From Hyphomicrobium sp. LHD-15 (GTDB lineage Bacteria; Pseudomonadota; Alphaproteobacteria; Rhizobiales; Hyphomicrobiaceae), in NCBI RefSeq assembly GCF_031157355.1, contig NZ_JAVIFT010000005.1, forward strand, positions 124,001-188,000: a stretch of DNA of 64,000 nt. The letters are read 5' to 3'. The number at the start of each line of letters is the position of its first letter. Within the stretch, counting starts at the first letter, position 1. The notes beneath the pieces were generated by a model. The model saw only the letters and a list, made by a program, of their open reading frames with translations. It searched no databases and was not told where the DNA came from. The position numbers and the translations under genes are program-made. This document shows positions 51,864-59,541 of this stretch, in pieces.

Positions 51864-52172
51864 TCATCCGCCCGAGATCGCCGTCAGCACATAGATCTTC
51901 GCACCCGCGCTCAGTTCCGTATCGAGCGCCACCCGCCTTCCATCGACGAACACGTTGATGTGCCGCCGGATCCGCGGAGTGGAATCGACCAGGCGGTCAC
52001 GCATGCCTGGCCAGCGCTGATCGAGCGCCGCGATCACCTCCGCAAGCGTGCCCGCCGGCACCACCACCTCGCGCTCAGAACCGGGAAACAGATCGAGCAG
52101 CGCGCGGGGCAGCACGACGGAAACCGTGGCTCCCGCCGTAGCCCCACCACCTACGCGATCTTGCGCCGTCAT
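51864..52172 (-). CDS. MoaD/ThiS-family small carrier protein
   Basis: This 102-residue beta-grasp protein carries the C-terminal Gly-Gly (LTAISGG) that MoaD- and ThiS-type proteins need for adenylation and thiocarboxylation by an E1-like enzyme. Other family parts are VVLPRALLDLFPG, TLAEVIAALDQRWPGM and HINVFVDGRRV. No moaE, moeB or thiF gene is near. It starts 6 bases after the stop of the sialidase-fold gene, so the two are one operon. That pairing suggests a dedicated sulfur-carrier function. Confidence 0.82.
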   Translation of the reverse strand: MTAQDRVGGGATAGATVSVVLPRALLDLFPGSEREVVVPAGTLAEVIAALDQRWPGMRDRLVDSTPRIRRHINVFVDGRRVALDTELSAGAKIYVLTAISGG

Positions 52173-52178
52173 TCTTCC

Positions 52179-53258
52179 CTAGCTCTCGACCACAAGCGTC
52201 TCGACCGACGAGATCGCCGGCAGATGCTGCGCGAGGCACGACCAGCTTTCGCCTTCGTCCGCACTCGCGAACAGTGCGCCGCCGCCGGTACCAAAATAGA
52301 CACCCGCCGGCTCCAGCCGGTCAGTCGCCATGGCTTGGCGTAACACTCCAAAATAGGCGTCCTGTTGCGGCAAGCCGTTGCGGAGCGCCGTCCATGTGGA
52401 CCCACCATCCCGCGTCCGCCACACGGCGGCCTTCGCATCCGGCATATAGCGCCCTTTTATGTCACCGTTGAGCGGCAGCAGGAACAAGGTGTCGGGATCG
52501 CGCGGATGAGCCGCGGCCGGAAACCCGAACGTCGACGGCAAGCCGGCTTCGATGCTCGTCCACGCCCGTCCGCCGTCGTCGCTGCGATACATGCCGCAAT
52601 GGTTCTGCTGGTAGAGCCGCTCGCCGCCCCCAGGCGCCAGCGCCAGGCTGTGCACGCACTGGCCGAACTCGGGATAGCGCTGATCCTCGGGATTGAAGTC
52701 CGCGCGCGTACCGCTGTTGCGCGGCTCCCAGGTCTCGCCGCCGTCGGCCGAATGGAACACGCCGGCCGAGGAGATCCCGACCCAAAGCTTCTTCGGATCA
52801 TCGGGATGCTGCACGATCACGTGCAGAATGAGCCCGCCGCCGCCCGGCTGCCAATGCTCGCGTGAGGGATGATCGCGCAAGCCCGAAACATGCTTCCAGG
52901 TTTCGCCTTCGTCGGTGCTCTTGAACAGACCCGCGGGCTCGACGCCCGCATAGAGAGCGTCGCGCCCCTGCGCGAGGCTCCACGCCGCCGCGATCGGCGT
53001 TTCGCCTTCGGGATAGGAAAGCCCAGCGCTCGAATGCGTCCAGGTCTCACCGAGATCGGTCGATTTCCAGATCGCAGGCCCGAACCACGCATTGCCGCCG
53101 GCGGCGTAGATCGTGCCCGTAGCGGGATCGGCCGCCACGTGCTGGATCGGCCACGTATTGCAGAACGGTCCCTTGAGCGCCCACGAGCGGCGCTGCTTGT
53201 CGCCTTCGAGAATGAAGGCGCCCTTCTTGGTCCCGAGCAGGATGAGCACTTTCTCCAT
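52179..53258 (-). CDS. Sialidase-fold (BNR/YCF48 beta-propeller) protein
   Basis: This 359-residue protein is made of repeated propeller blades with the Asp-box pattern S/A-x-D-x-G-x-T/S-W: STDLGETWTHSSAG, STDEGETWKHVSG, SADGGETWEPRNSG, SDDGGRAWTSIEAG, TRDGGSTWTALRNG and SADEGESWSCL. There is no signal peptide and no clear catalytic sialidase residues, so it is probably a cytoplasmic binding or scaffold propeller. It is translationally close to the MoaD-type gene. Similar pairs appear in other Proteobacteria, to my knowledge without a function. Confidence 0.83.
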   Translation of the reverse strand: MEKVLILLGTKKGAFILEGDKQRRSWALKGPFCNTWPIQHVAADPATGTIYAAGGNAWFGPAIWKSTDLGETWTHSSAGLSYPEGETPIAAAWSLAQGRDALYAGVEPAGLFKSTDEGETWKHVSGLRDHPSREHWQPGGGGLILHVIVQHPDDPKKLWVGISSAGVFHSADGGETWEPRNSGTRADFNPEDQRYPEFGQCVHSLALAPGGGERLYQQNHCGMYRSDDGGRAWTSIEAGLPSTFGFPAAAHPRDPDTLFLLPLNGDIKGRYMPDAKAAVWRTRDGGSTWTALRNGLPQQDAYFGVLRQAMATDRLEPAGVYFGTGGGALFASADEGESWSCLAQHLPAISSVETLVVES

Positions 53259-53280
53259 GGTATCCTCCCGTAGATCAGTT

Positions 53281-53841
53281 TTACGATTGCGGGGACAAAA
53301 CGGCGGGGCCTTCCGCCATGGCCTTGAGACTGGCGAGCCCAGCCGAGAAGTCGTCTCCGCACATCTTCTCCATGTCGATAAAGAGATGGAGCACCTTCGC
53401 GAACAGCGGCACCTGTCCCTGCATCGACCAGGTCACGTTAGTTGTGGCGCCTTCGGGGACGAGCGTGAACGAGACCAGGTTCCGGGCCGACATCGGCTTG
53501 ATCATGTTGAGCTCCATATCGACCTTCGAGGAAGGTACGGAGCCGATGATGCCGAACCATCCCTTACCGATCTCACGATTCCCGTCCCAGTCCAGCCGCT
53601 GCCCGACGCCGCGATCGGGGCCGCTGTAGACCCGCGCCATGTTCGGATCTTTCTTGTCGAACGGAGACCAGGTCGAAAACTTGCGGAGATCGTTGATCAA
53701 CGGAAAGATCGTCTCTGCCGGCGCGTTGATCGAAACCGAGCGCGAAACTTGAAAAGTATCCGGCCGCCGCGAGGCAAAAACCACAATAACGGCAATAATT
53801 GCCGCAAGCGTCAGAAGTGAATAGAGCGCGATCTCGAGCAT
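53281..53841 (-). CDS. SRPBCC (START-like) family protein with membrane anchor
   Basis: This 186-residue protein has an N-terminal membrane helix (LYSLLTLAAIIAVIVVFA) and an SRPBCC lipid-binding fold: VSRSVSINAPAETIFPLIND, then FSTWSPFDKKDPNM and VTWSMQGQVPLFAKVLHLFI. This is the polyketide cyclase/dehydratase-type subfamily. GGAGG lies 6 bases before the ATG at 53841. Its stop is 22 bases before the propeller gene start on the same strand, so all three may be transcribed together. The ligand is unknown. Confidence 0.82.
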   Translation of the reverse strand: MLEIALYSLLTLAAIIAVIVVFASRRPDTFQVSRSVSINAPAETIFPLINDLRKFSTWSPFDKKDPNMARVYSGPDRGVGQRLDWDGNREIGKGWFGIIGSVPSSKVDMELNMIKPMSARNLVSFTLVPEGATTNVTWSMQGQVPLFAKVLHLFIDMEKMCGDDFSAGLASLKAMAEGPAVLSPQS

Positions 53842-53931
53842 GATGTCCTCCATGAGCTGGACTTAGGACGAAGACGCATCGTGTAAGCCGACAATCGTGC
53901 GCAAAAAATAAGTACCGAAGGGAGACCGGGG

Positions 53932-55218
53932 CTACGTCACCTTACTCTTTGACCCGATAGTCTTGGCGCCGGCGCGGCCCTCGTCTCCGAGCTTGTCGAG
54001 ATGCAGGCGGATATGGGCCGCTTCCTGCGCGGTCCGCGCGAGTGCAATTGCCCGGCCGAACGCCTCTCGCGCTTCCGGCGCACGGCCAAGCTGCGACAGC
54101 AGCGCTCCTTTGAGCCCGAAGAAATGGAAATAGCCGGAAAGTTTGGGCGCCAGCGGCTCGATCATCGCCAACGCCGCTTCCGCACCCCGCACCTTGCTGA
54201 CCGCAACCGCCCGGTTGAGCGTCACGACCGGAGACGGCTGTAGTTGCTCGAGCGTCGAATAGAGAAGGTCGATCTGCCCCCAGTCGGTTGCGTCCCATAC
54301 CTCGGCGGTGGCGTGCAGCGCCGCGATTGCAGCCTGCACCTGATAAGGCCCGGGACGGCGGTGGCGCATCGCCTTGTCGATCAGCGCGGTGCCCTCGGCA
54401 ATCATCCCCTTGTTCCAGAGGTTGCGATCCTGATCTTCGAGCAGCACGATGGCACCGTCCGCATCGAGGCGCGCGGCCGAACGCGCATGCTGAAGCAGAA
54501 GAAGCGCGGTGAGACCCAGGATTTCAGGCTCTGATTGGAAGAGCTTCAGCAACAAGCGCGCGAGCCGGATGGCTTCCTCGCACAGCGGCAGGCGCACGTG
54601 CGCGTCGCCTCCGCTCGCCGAATAGCCTTCGTTGAAAATCAGGTAGACCATGGCGGCAACCGCGCCGAGCCGTTGGCTCCGCTCGACCGCGCCCGGCGTC
54701 TCGAACGGCACCTCGGCCTCGCCGACGCGCCGCTTGGCCCGCGTGATGCGCTGCTCCATCGCTGCTTCGCTGACGAGAAACGCGCGCGCAATCTCGGGCA
54801 CCGTAAGCCCAGAGACGACGCGCAGGGCAAGCGCGATCTGCTGCGTCGCGGGCAGGTCCGGGTGGCAGCAAATGAACAGCAGCCGCAGGATGTCGTCACG
54901 ATAGTGCGCGTCGTCGAGCCGGTCTGCGAGCGCGCTTTCCGCATCGTCGAGATCGGAGATCGCATGCTCGTCCGGCAGCGCTTCCGATTTCCGCTCGCGC
55001 CGAAGGGCATCGATCGCCACGTTGCGGCCCACCATGATCAACCAGGCAGCCGGATCCCGCGGCGGGCCGTTCTGCGGCCACGACTTCAGCGCCTTGAGAG
55101 AAGCCTCCTGAAAGGCCTCCTCCGCGCGGTCGAGATCGCGGAAATAGCGCAGCAACGCGGCCATCACCTGAGGCCGCGCCCCGGTCACCGCCGCATCGAG
55201 CCAGCCCAGATCCGTCAC
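53932..55218 (-). CDS. ECF-like sigma factor with C-terminal helical extension (DUF6596 type)
   Basis: This 428-residue protein has sigma region 2 (RPQVMAALLRYFRDLDRAEE, DPAAWLIMVGRNVAIDALRR) and region 4 (SGLTVPEIARAFLVSEAAME, QRITRAKRRVGEAEVP). About 230 residues of helical TPR-like sequence follow, typical of the large COG4941 sigma factors. These usually sit next to a YCII-domain gene, as here. The start is the GTG at 55218, overlapping the YCII stop (GTGA) behind GGAG; TTG at 55233 is an alternative. The extension is thought to take the place of an anti-sigma factor in this group. Confidence 0.88.
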   Translation of the reverse strand: MTDLGWLDAAVTGARPQVMAALLRYFRDLDRAEEAFQEASLKALKSWPQNGPPRDPAAWLIMVGRNVAIDALRRERKSEALPDEHAISDLDDAESALADRLDDAHYRDDILRLLFICCHPDLPATQQIALALRVVSGLTVPEIARAFLVSEAAMEQRITRAKRRVGEAEVPFETPGAVERSQRLGAVAAMVYLIFNEGYSASGGDAHVRLPLCEEAIRLARLLLKLFQSEPEILGLTALLLLQHARSAARLDADGAIVLLEDQDRNLWNKGMIAEGTALIDKAMRHRRPGPYQVQAAIAALHATAEVWDATDWGQIDLLYSTLEQLQPSPVVTLNRAVAVSKVRGAEAALAMIEPLAPKLSGYFHFFGLKGALLSQLGRAPEAREAFGRAIALARTAQEAAHIRLHLDKLGDEGRAGAKTIGSKSKVT

Positions 55219-55586
55219 GTGCCCGCGCTCCAATCAAAGAAGTATCCGATCGGCCGGACTTCATAAGCGCCACCGGGATTGACGTCGGCCAGCTCCTTGG
55301 CGAAGGCCAGCGCCTCCTCGAGCCCTGAGCAATCGACAACAAAGAAGCCGAGCAGTTGCTCCTTGGTCTCGGCAAACGGCCCATCCAGCACCACCGGAGG
55401 TTCGTTATCCTTGCGCAGCGTCGTCGCCGCCGTCGTCGGCATCAGGCGAGCAACGGGCCCGAGCTTCTTGGCCTTCGACCACCGCTCCTCGACCACGGCG
55501 ATCTTCGCCATGATCTCCGCATCATGCTCGGCACTCCAGGCACAGACGACATTTTCCGAGTGATAACAAAGCACTGCATATTTCAT
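55215..55586 (-). CDS. YCII-related (DGPF) protein
   Basis: This 123-residue ferredoxin-like fold protein of the YCII/DGPF family has MKYAVLCYHSENVV at the start, VVLDGPFAETKEQLLGFFVV as the DGPF signature, and GAYEVRPIGYFFDW at the end. Its last bases overlap the start of the sigma-factor gene, so translation is coupled. The pair YCII/large ECF sigma factor is widespread; the YCII protein may sense or modify a small ligand, which is unproven. Confidence 0.9.
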   Translation of the reverse strand: MKYAVLCYHSENVVCAWSAEHDAEIMAKIAVVEERWSKAKKLGPVARLMPTTAATTLRKDNEPPVVLDGPFAETKEQLLGFFVVDCSGLEEALAFAKELADVNPGGAYEVRPIGYFFDWSAGT

Positions 55587-55835
55587 TGTGGCTCCGTCCC
55601 GATATCCGTACTGCCCAAGGAACGAACGAGACTAGTCGATCCCGACCACCCCCGCCAAAAACCCTCAAAGGACGACAAGGCAGGGGAGACCGGCTAACCG
55701 CCAAAAGCCGGCTCGAAATAAAAAATCGTTTGTCATCCGCACGTTCCGCCGGGAACAGCGGCGGCGGCGGTTTTGGGTGAAATTGCTCTCATCAACCCCG
55801 GCGTCACAGACGCTTCAAGCACGATGGAGAGAGCC

Positions 55836-56105
55836 ATGACCCCGATCACGACCATCCTCGCAAGTGCAGTTGCCCTCGGCGCGCTCGTTGTTTCGAGCCA
55901 GGCCGGTGCCGTCAGCCTCGGCGTAAAGCTTGCCTGCGCAAAGGATTATTACGCCTACTGCAGCCAGCACACCCCCGACAGCCCCGGCGTTCGCAAGTGC
56001 ATGCGCGCTCACGGCCCGCAGCTTTCCAAGGGTTGCATCGGCGCCCTCGTCTCGGCCGGCGAAGTCTCCAAGTCGGTTGTCGAGAAGAAGCTCGCCGCCA
56101 ACTAA
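55836..56105 (+). CDS. Small secreted cysteine-bearing protein
   Basis: This 89-residue protein has a signal peptide (ITTILASAVALGALVVSSQA). The mature domain has KLACAKDYYAYCSQHTPDSP, GVRKCMRAHGPQLSKGCIGA and a final EVSKSVVEKKLAAN. The four cysteines with the x-CM(R)-H pattern resemble the short Cys-rich domain of GLG1-like repeats, in a single copy. GGAGAGA lies 6 bases before the ATG at 55836; an ATG at 55824 is in frame. Transcription ends at the hairpin at 56151. Confidence 0.68.
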   Translation: MTPITTILASAVALGALVVSSQAGAVSLGVKLACAKDYYAYCSQHTPDSPGVRKCMRAHGPQLSKGCIGALVSAGEVSKSVVEKKLAAN

Positions 56106-56150
56106 TCCGGATCGATAGATCCAGGCCCGGCACGTGCGCCGGGAGCATCC

Positions 56151-56197
56151 AAGCCGGGGCGCCTCTCCACGCTCCGGCTTTTTCTTTTGCGCAAGCC
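56151..56197 (+). terminator. Terminator after the small secreted-protein gene
   Basis: AAGCCGG pairs with CCGGCTT around a GC-rich interior, and TTTCTTTT follows. Confidence 0.75.
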
Positions 56198-56243
56198 TGG
56201 GACGGTTAAGGCGAGATTCGAAACAGGGGCGATACGGGGGAAA

Positions 56244-56318
<75 letters not shown>

Positions 56319-56513
56319 CAATGAAAATATCCGCTTAAGATCAACGGGTTGACGGGATGTTGAGCCCGCCGAAGCGCCGTATCCTCCCATTGATGGGTGC
56401 GGAATGGGCGCGGCCACACTGATCGGCACAGCCGCGCCGTGATCATCTACCCGAGCCGCGAAGCGAGAGCAACCGTTGCGGCGGTAAAAAATGCGCTTCT
56501 TCCGCAAGCCTTG

Positions 56514-56777
56514 TCAGTCTGCCGCAGTCACGATCTCGCTTCCCCGGAACAGCACCGACTGGAAGCACGCCGTGAACTGAGTGGACGGCGCCGCCTGCAT
56601 GGTGACCTGAAGCGCCTTGGGCATCCCTTCGAGCGGCATCACCCCGCCCGACAACAGGTTCATGACGACGAAGAATGAAATTGTCGCCACCCCGAATTGA
56701 GGCATCGATTTCGCGAGCGTGATGCCGAGCGCCAAGCGGTCCTTTGACAGCGCACCGCGCGCCGCATTGGCCGACAT
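56514..56777 (-). pseudogene. Remnant of an ABC-2 permease gene
   Basis: About 70 residues match the C-terminal end of YhhJ-type ABC-2 permeases: FFVVMNLLSGGVMPLEGMPK then MQAAPSTQFTACFQSVLFRG. The full protein would need some 300 more residues upstream; these are absent, and the sequence before it is unrelated and runs into the spacer of the usp gene. It lies next to a tRNA, a common site of such leftovers. Confidence 0.6.
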
Positions 56778-56988
56778 TGAGACTTCGAAATCGAGCCGCT
56801 ACCATGCCCCGACCTGCATCGGGCTCACTCGATTTTACGCAAGCCCGACAAGCCCTTCTCGATGCGCCATGCGGGAACCGGCGGGCGGGCCCGTTGATTG
56901 AAGTCAACCATCGGCCTCCGCCGGAGCGGCTATCATGCCGCCATGCCGCCAACGGCGAAAGCCCCGGAAATGAGGAGGCCTTGCAAAT

Positions 56989-57426
56989 ATGTTTAAACAC
57001 ATCTTGATCGGAACCGACGGCTCGGAACTCGCGCAGAAGGCCGTCACCGAAGGACTCGAGCTGGCGAAGTGCAGCGGCGCAAAAGTTACGGTGATCAACG
57101 TCACCGAGCCGTGGGTGGCAGTCGCACCCGGCGAGATCGCGATGGCTTTCCCGATCAAGGAATACGACGAGAGTGTTGCCGCCAACGCAGCCCAGATCCT
57201 GTCCGCGGTCGAGACCCAGGCCAAGGCCCTTGATGTCGCCTGCACGACGCTCCACGTCAAAGACCAGTTCCCGGCCGAAGGCATCGTCGAGACGGCGACC
57301 CAGCGGGGTTGCGACTTGATCGTGATGTCCTCTCACGGACGGCGCGGACTGATGCGCTTCCTGCTCGGCAGCCAGGCCATCAAGGTTCTGACCCACAGCG
57401 CGATTCCCGTGCTGGTTTGCCGGTGA
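56989..57426 (+). CDS. Universal stress protein (UspA family)
   Basis: This 145-residue protein of the USP fold has MFKHILIGTDGSELAQKAVT at the first strand and the ATP-binding GSQAIKVLTHSAIPVLV end. The glycine motif G-2x-G-9x-G(S) is seen as GRRGLMRFLLGS. Such proteins bind ATP and are made under nutrient or energy stress. GAGGAGG lies about 11 bases before the ATG. The PHA synthase gene follows on the same strand after 127 bases. Confidence 0.92.
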   Translation: MFKHILIGTDGSELAQKAVTEGLELAKCSGAKVTVINVTEPWVAVAPGEIAMAFPIKEYDESVAANAAQILSAVETQAKALDVACTTLHVKDQFPAEGIVETATQRGCDLIVMSSHGRRGLMRFLLGSQAIKVLTHSAIPVLVCR

Positions 57427-57553
57427 ACCGGCCTGCTGCTGGTGGAAGCATCCCCGCGGGATGCGAGCAATCCAACCGATGCCGCACAGTCAATATTCAT
57501 GATTTCGAGCATGAATGGCGGCGAGGAATGAGATCGGCAACGAGGCGAGACCC

Positions 57554-59497
57554 ATGACGAATTCCGGCTCGGCGCTCCGCAAGACGGCTCCCGCATCGGC
57601 TTCCGCGGGTGAAGCACAAGCTTCCTGGGCTGCACCGTCCGGACGCGAGAGCCGGCCTGACATGTCGGCCGAAGTGAAAGCAGCATCCTCGCCCTTCCAA
57701 TCGCTTTTCTCTCAGTCGCCTCTTTGGCCCGCACACCCGATGCTTGGCGAGCCTGCTCTGTTCTCGCCCCAATGCGGCCGATCCCTCGACCGCAGCCTGA
57801 ACTTCCTTGTCTCGCGGCTGACGTTCGGCCTCGCCCCCTCCGCGCTTGCGGAAGTCTACTTCGACTGGCTGATCCATCTTGCCGCCTCGCCCGGAAAGCA
57901 GGCCGAGCTGGCCCAGGAAGCGCTCCTCAAGTCCGCACACCTGATGCGCCAGACTTTCCTCTCCGCGCTCCCGCACGAAGCTTCCGCCGAAAACAAGCCG
58001 AAAGCCGCCGACAAGCGCTTCGGCGCGCCCGAATGGAACACGTGGCCATTCAGCTTCTTCCGCGACGCCTTCCTGCTTCAGGAGAGCTGGTGGGACAGCG
58101 CGACCAAGAACATTCACGGCATGACACGCCAGCACACGCGCGTTGCGAATTTCGTCGCCCGCCAGCTTCTCGACATGACCGCACCCAGCAACTTCATCGC
58201 GACCAATCCCGTCGTCTTGGGCGAAACGGTCACGAAAATGGGCACCAACCTCGTCGAAGGATTGTCCAACCTCGCCGAAGACCTCGACCGCAGCTGGACC
58301 GGCCAGCCGCCGGTTGGCACCGAACGCTTCAAGGTTGGCGAGAACGTCGCCGCCACACCCGGCAAGGTCGTCTATCGCAACGACCTGATCGAGCTGATCC
58401 AGTACGAGCCAACCACCGAGAAGGTCCATGCCGAGCCGGTGCTGATCGTGCCGGCCTGGATCATGAAATATTACATTCTCGATCTGTCGCAGGAAAATTC
58501 CCTCGTCAAATACCTGCGCGACGAGGGCTTCACGGTCTTCATGGTCTCGTGGAAGAATCCAACCGCCGAAGAGCGCGATCTCGGCATGGATGCGTACCGC
58601 AAGCTAGGAATTCTCTCGGCACTCGATGTCGTCGAGCACATCGTGCCCGGCACCCAGGTGCACGCGGTCGGCTACTGCCTCGGCGGCACGCTATTGTCCA
58701 TCACCGCCGCCGCTCTCGCCGGCGAAATCGCGGACGGCCGCAAGGAGCGCTTCAAGAGCCTGAGCCTGTTTGCCGCTCAGATGGATTTCATCGATGCCGG
58801 CGAGCTCACGCTCTTCATCAACGAAAGCCAGGTCTCGTTCCTGGAAGACGTGATGTACGAGCAGGGCGTTCTCTCGGCTTTCCAGATGGCCGGCACCTTC
58901 CAGCTGTTGCGCTCGAACGATCTCATCTGGTCGCGCGTCGTGCGCGACTATATGATGGGCAAGCGCATGCCCTCCTCCGACCTCATGGCGTGGAACGCCG
59001 ACGCGACCCGCATGCCCGCCCGCATGCACGGCGAATACCTGCGCCGCCTCTATCTCGACAACGAACTGACCGGCGGGCACTACCATGTCGACGGCAAGCC
59101 CATCGCGCTGACAGACATCCGCGCGCCGCTGTTCGTGGTCGGCACCGAGACCGACCACGTCGCGCCATGGCGCAGCGTGTACAAGATCAACCTCTTCACC
59201 GACACCGAGATCACTTTCGCGCTGACCACCGGCGGCCACAATGCGGGCGTCGTTTCCCCGCCGGCCAATTCGAAACGCCAGTTCCGGATTGCAACCCGCG
59301 CCGCAACCGACACCTATATCGACCCCGATCGCTGGCTCGCCGAAACGCCGCGCCAGTCCGGATCGTGGTGGCCGGCCTGGACCGACTGGCTGCGCAAGAA
59401 ATCCTCGGGACGCATGACGGCCCCGCCGCATCTGGGCGGCGCCGGCGCCAGGGAGGATCTGCCCCCGGCTCCCGGCACCTATGTTTTCCAACGCTGA
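57554..59497 (+). CDS. phaC: Poly(3-hydroxyalkanoate) synthase, class I type
   Basis: This ~647-residue PhaC polymerises hydroxyacyl-CoA into storage polyester. The lipase-like box GYCLGGT holds the nucleophile Cys375. The aspartate in VGTETDHVAPW and the histidine in TTGGHNAGVVSPP complete the triad. The N-terminal region includes DWLIHLAASPGKQ and the SFFRDAFLLQESWW segment of the polymerase family. It is somewhat longer than the usual ~590 residues because of an alanine/serine-rich N-terminus; ATG 57554 is used and an earlier ATG at 57515 is possible. No phaA, phaB or phasin gene adjoins it. Confidence 0.92.
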   Translation: MTNSGSALRKTAPASASAGEAQASWAAPSGRESRPDMSAEVKAASSPFQSLFSQSPLWPAHPMLGEPALFSPQCGRSLDRSLNFLVSRLTFGLAPSALAEVYFDWLIHLAASPGKQAELAQEALLKSAHLMRQTFLSALPHEASAENKPKAADKRFGAPEWNTWPFSFFRDAFLLQESWWDSATKNIHGMTRQHTRVANFVARQLLDMTAPSNFIATNPVVLGETVTKMGTNLVEGLSNLAEDLDRSWTGQPPVGTERFKVGENVAATPGKVVYRNDLIELIQYEPTTEKVHAEPVLIVPAWIMKYYILDLSQENSLVKYLRDEGFTVFMVSWKNPTAEERDLGMDAYRKLGILSALDVVEHIVPGTQVHAVGYCLGGTLLSITAAALAGEIADGRKERFKSLSLFAAQMDFIDAGELTLFINESQVSFLEDVMYEQGVLSAFQMAGTFQLLRSNDLIWSRVVRDYMMGKRMPSSDLMAWNADATRMPARMHGEYLRRLYLDNELTGGHYHVDGKPIALTDIRAPLFVVGTETDHVAPWRSVYKINLFTDTEITFALTTGGHNAGVVSPPANSKRQFRIATRAATDTYIDPDRWLAETPRQSGSWWPAWTDWLRKKSSGRMTAPPHLGGAGAREDLPPAPGTYVFQR

Positions 59498-59541
59498 AAG
59501 CCTGGGATAGCCTCAATCGCCCCGCGCCGGCTGCATGCCGA

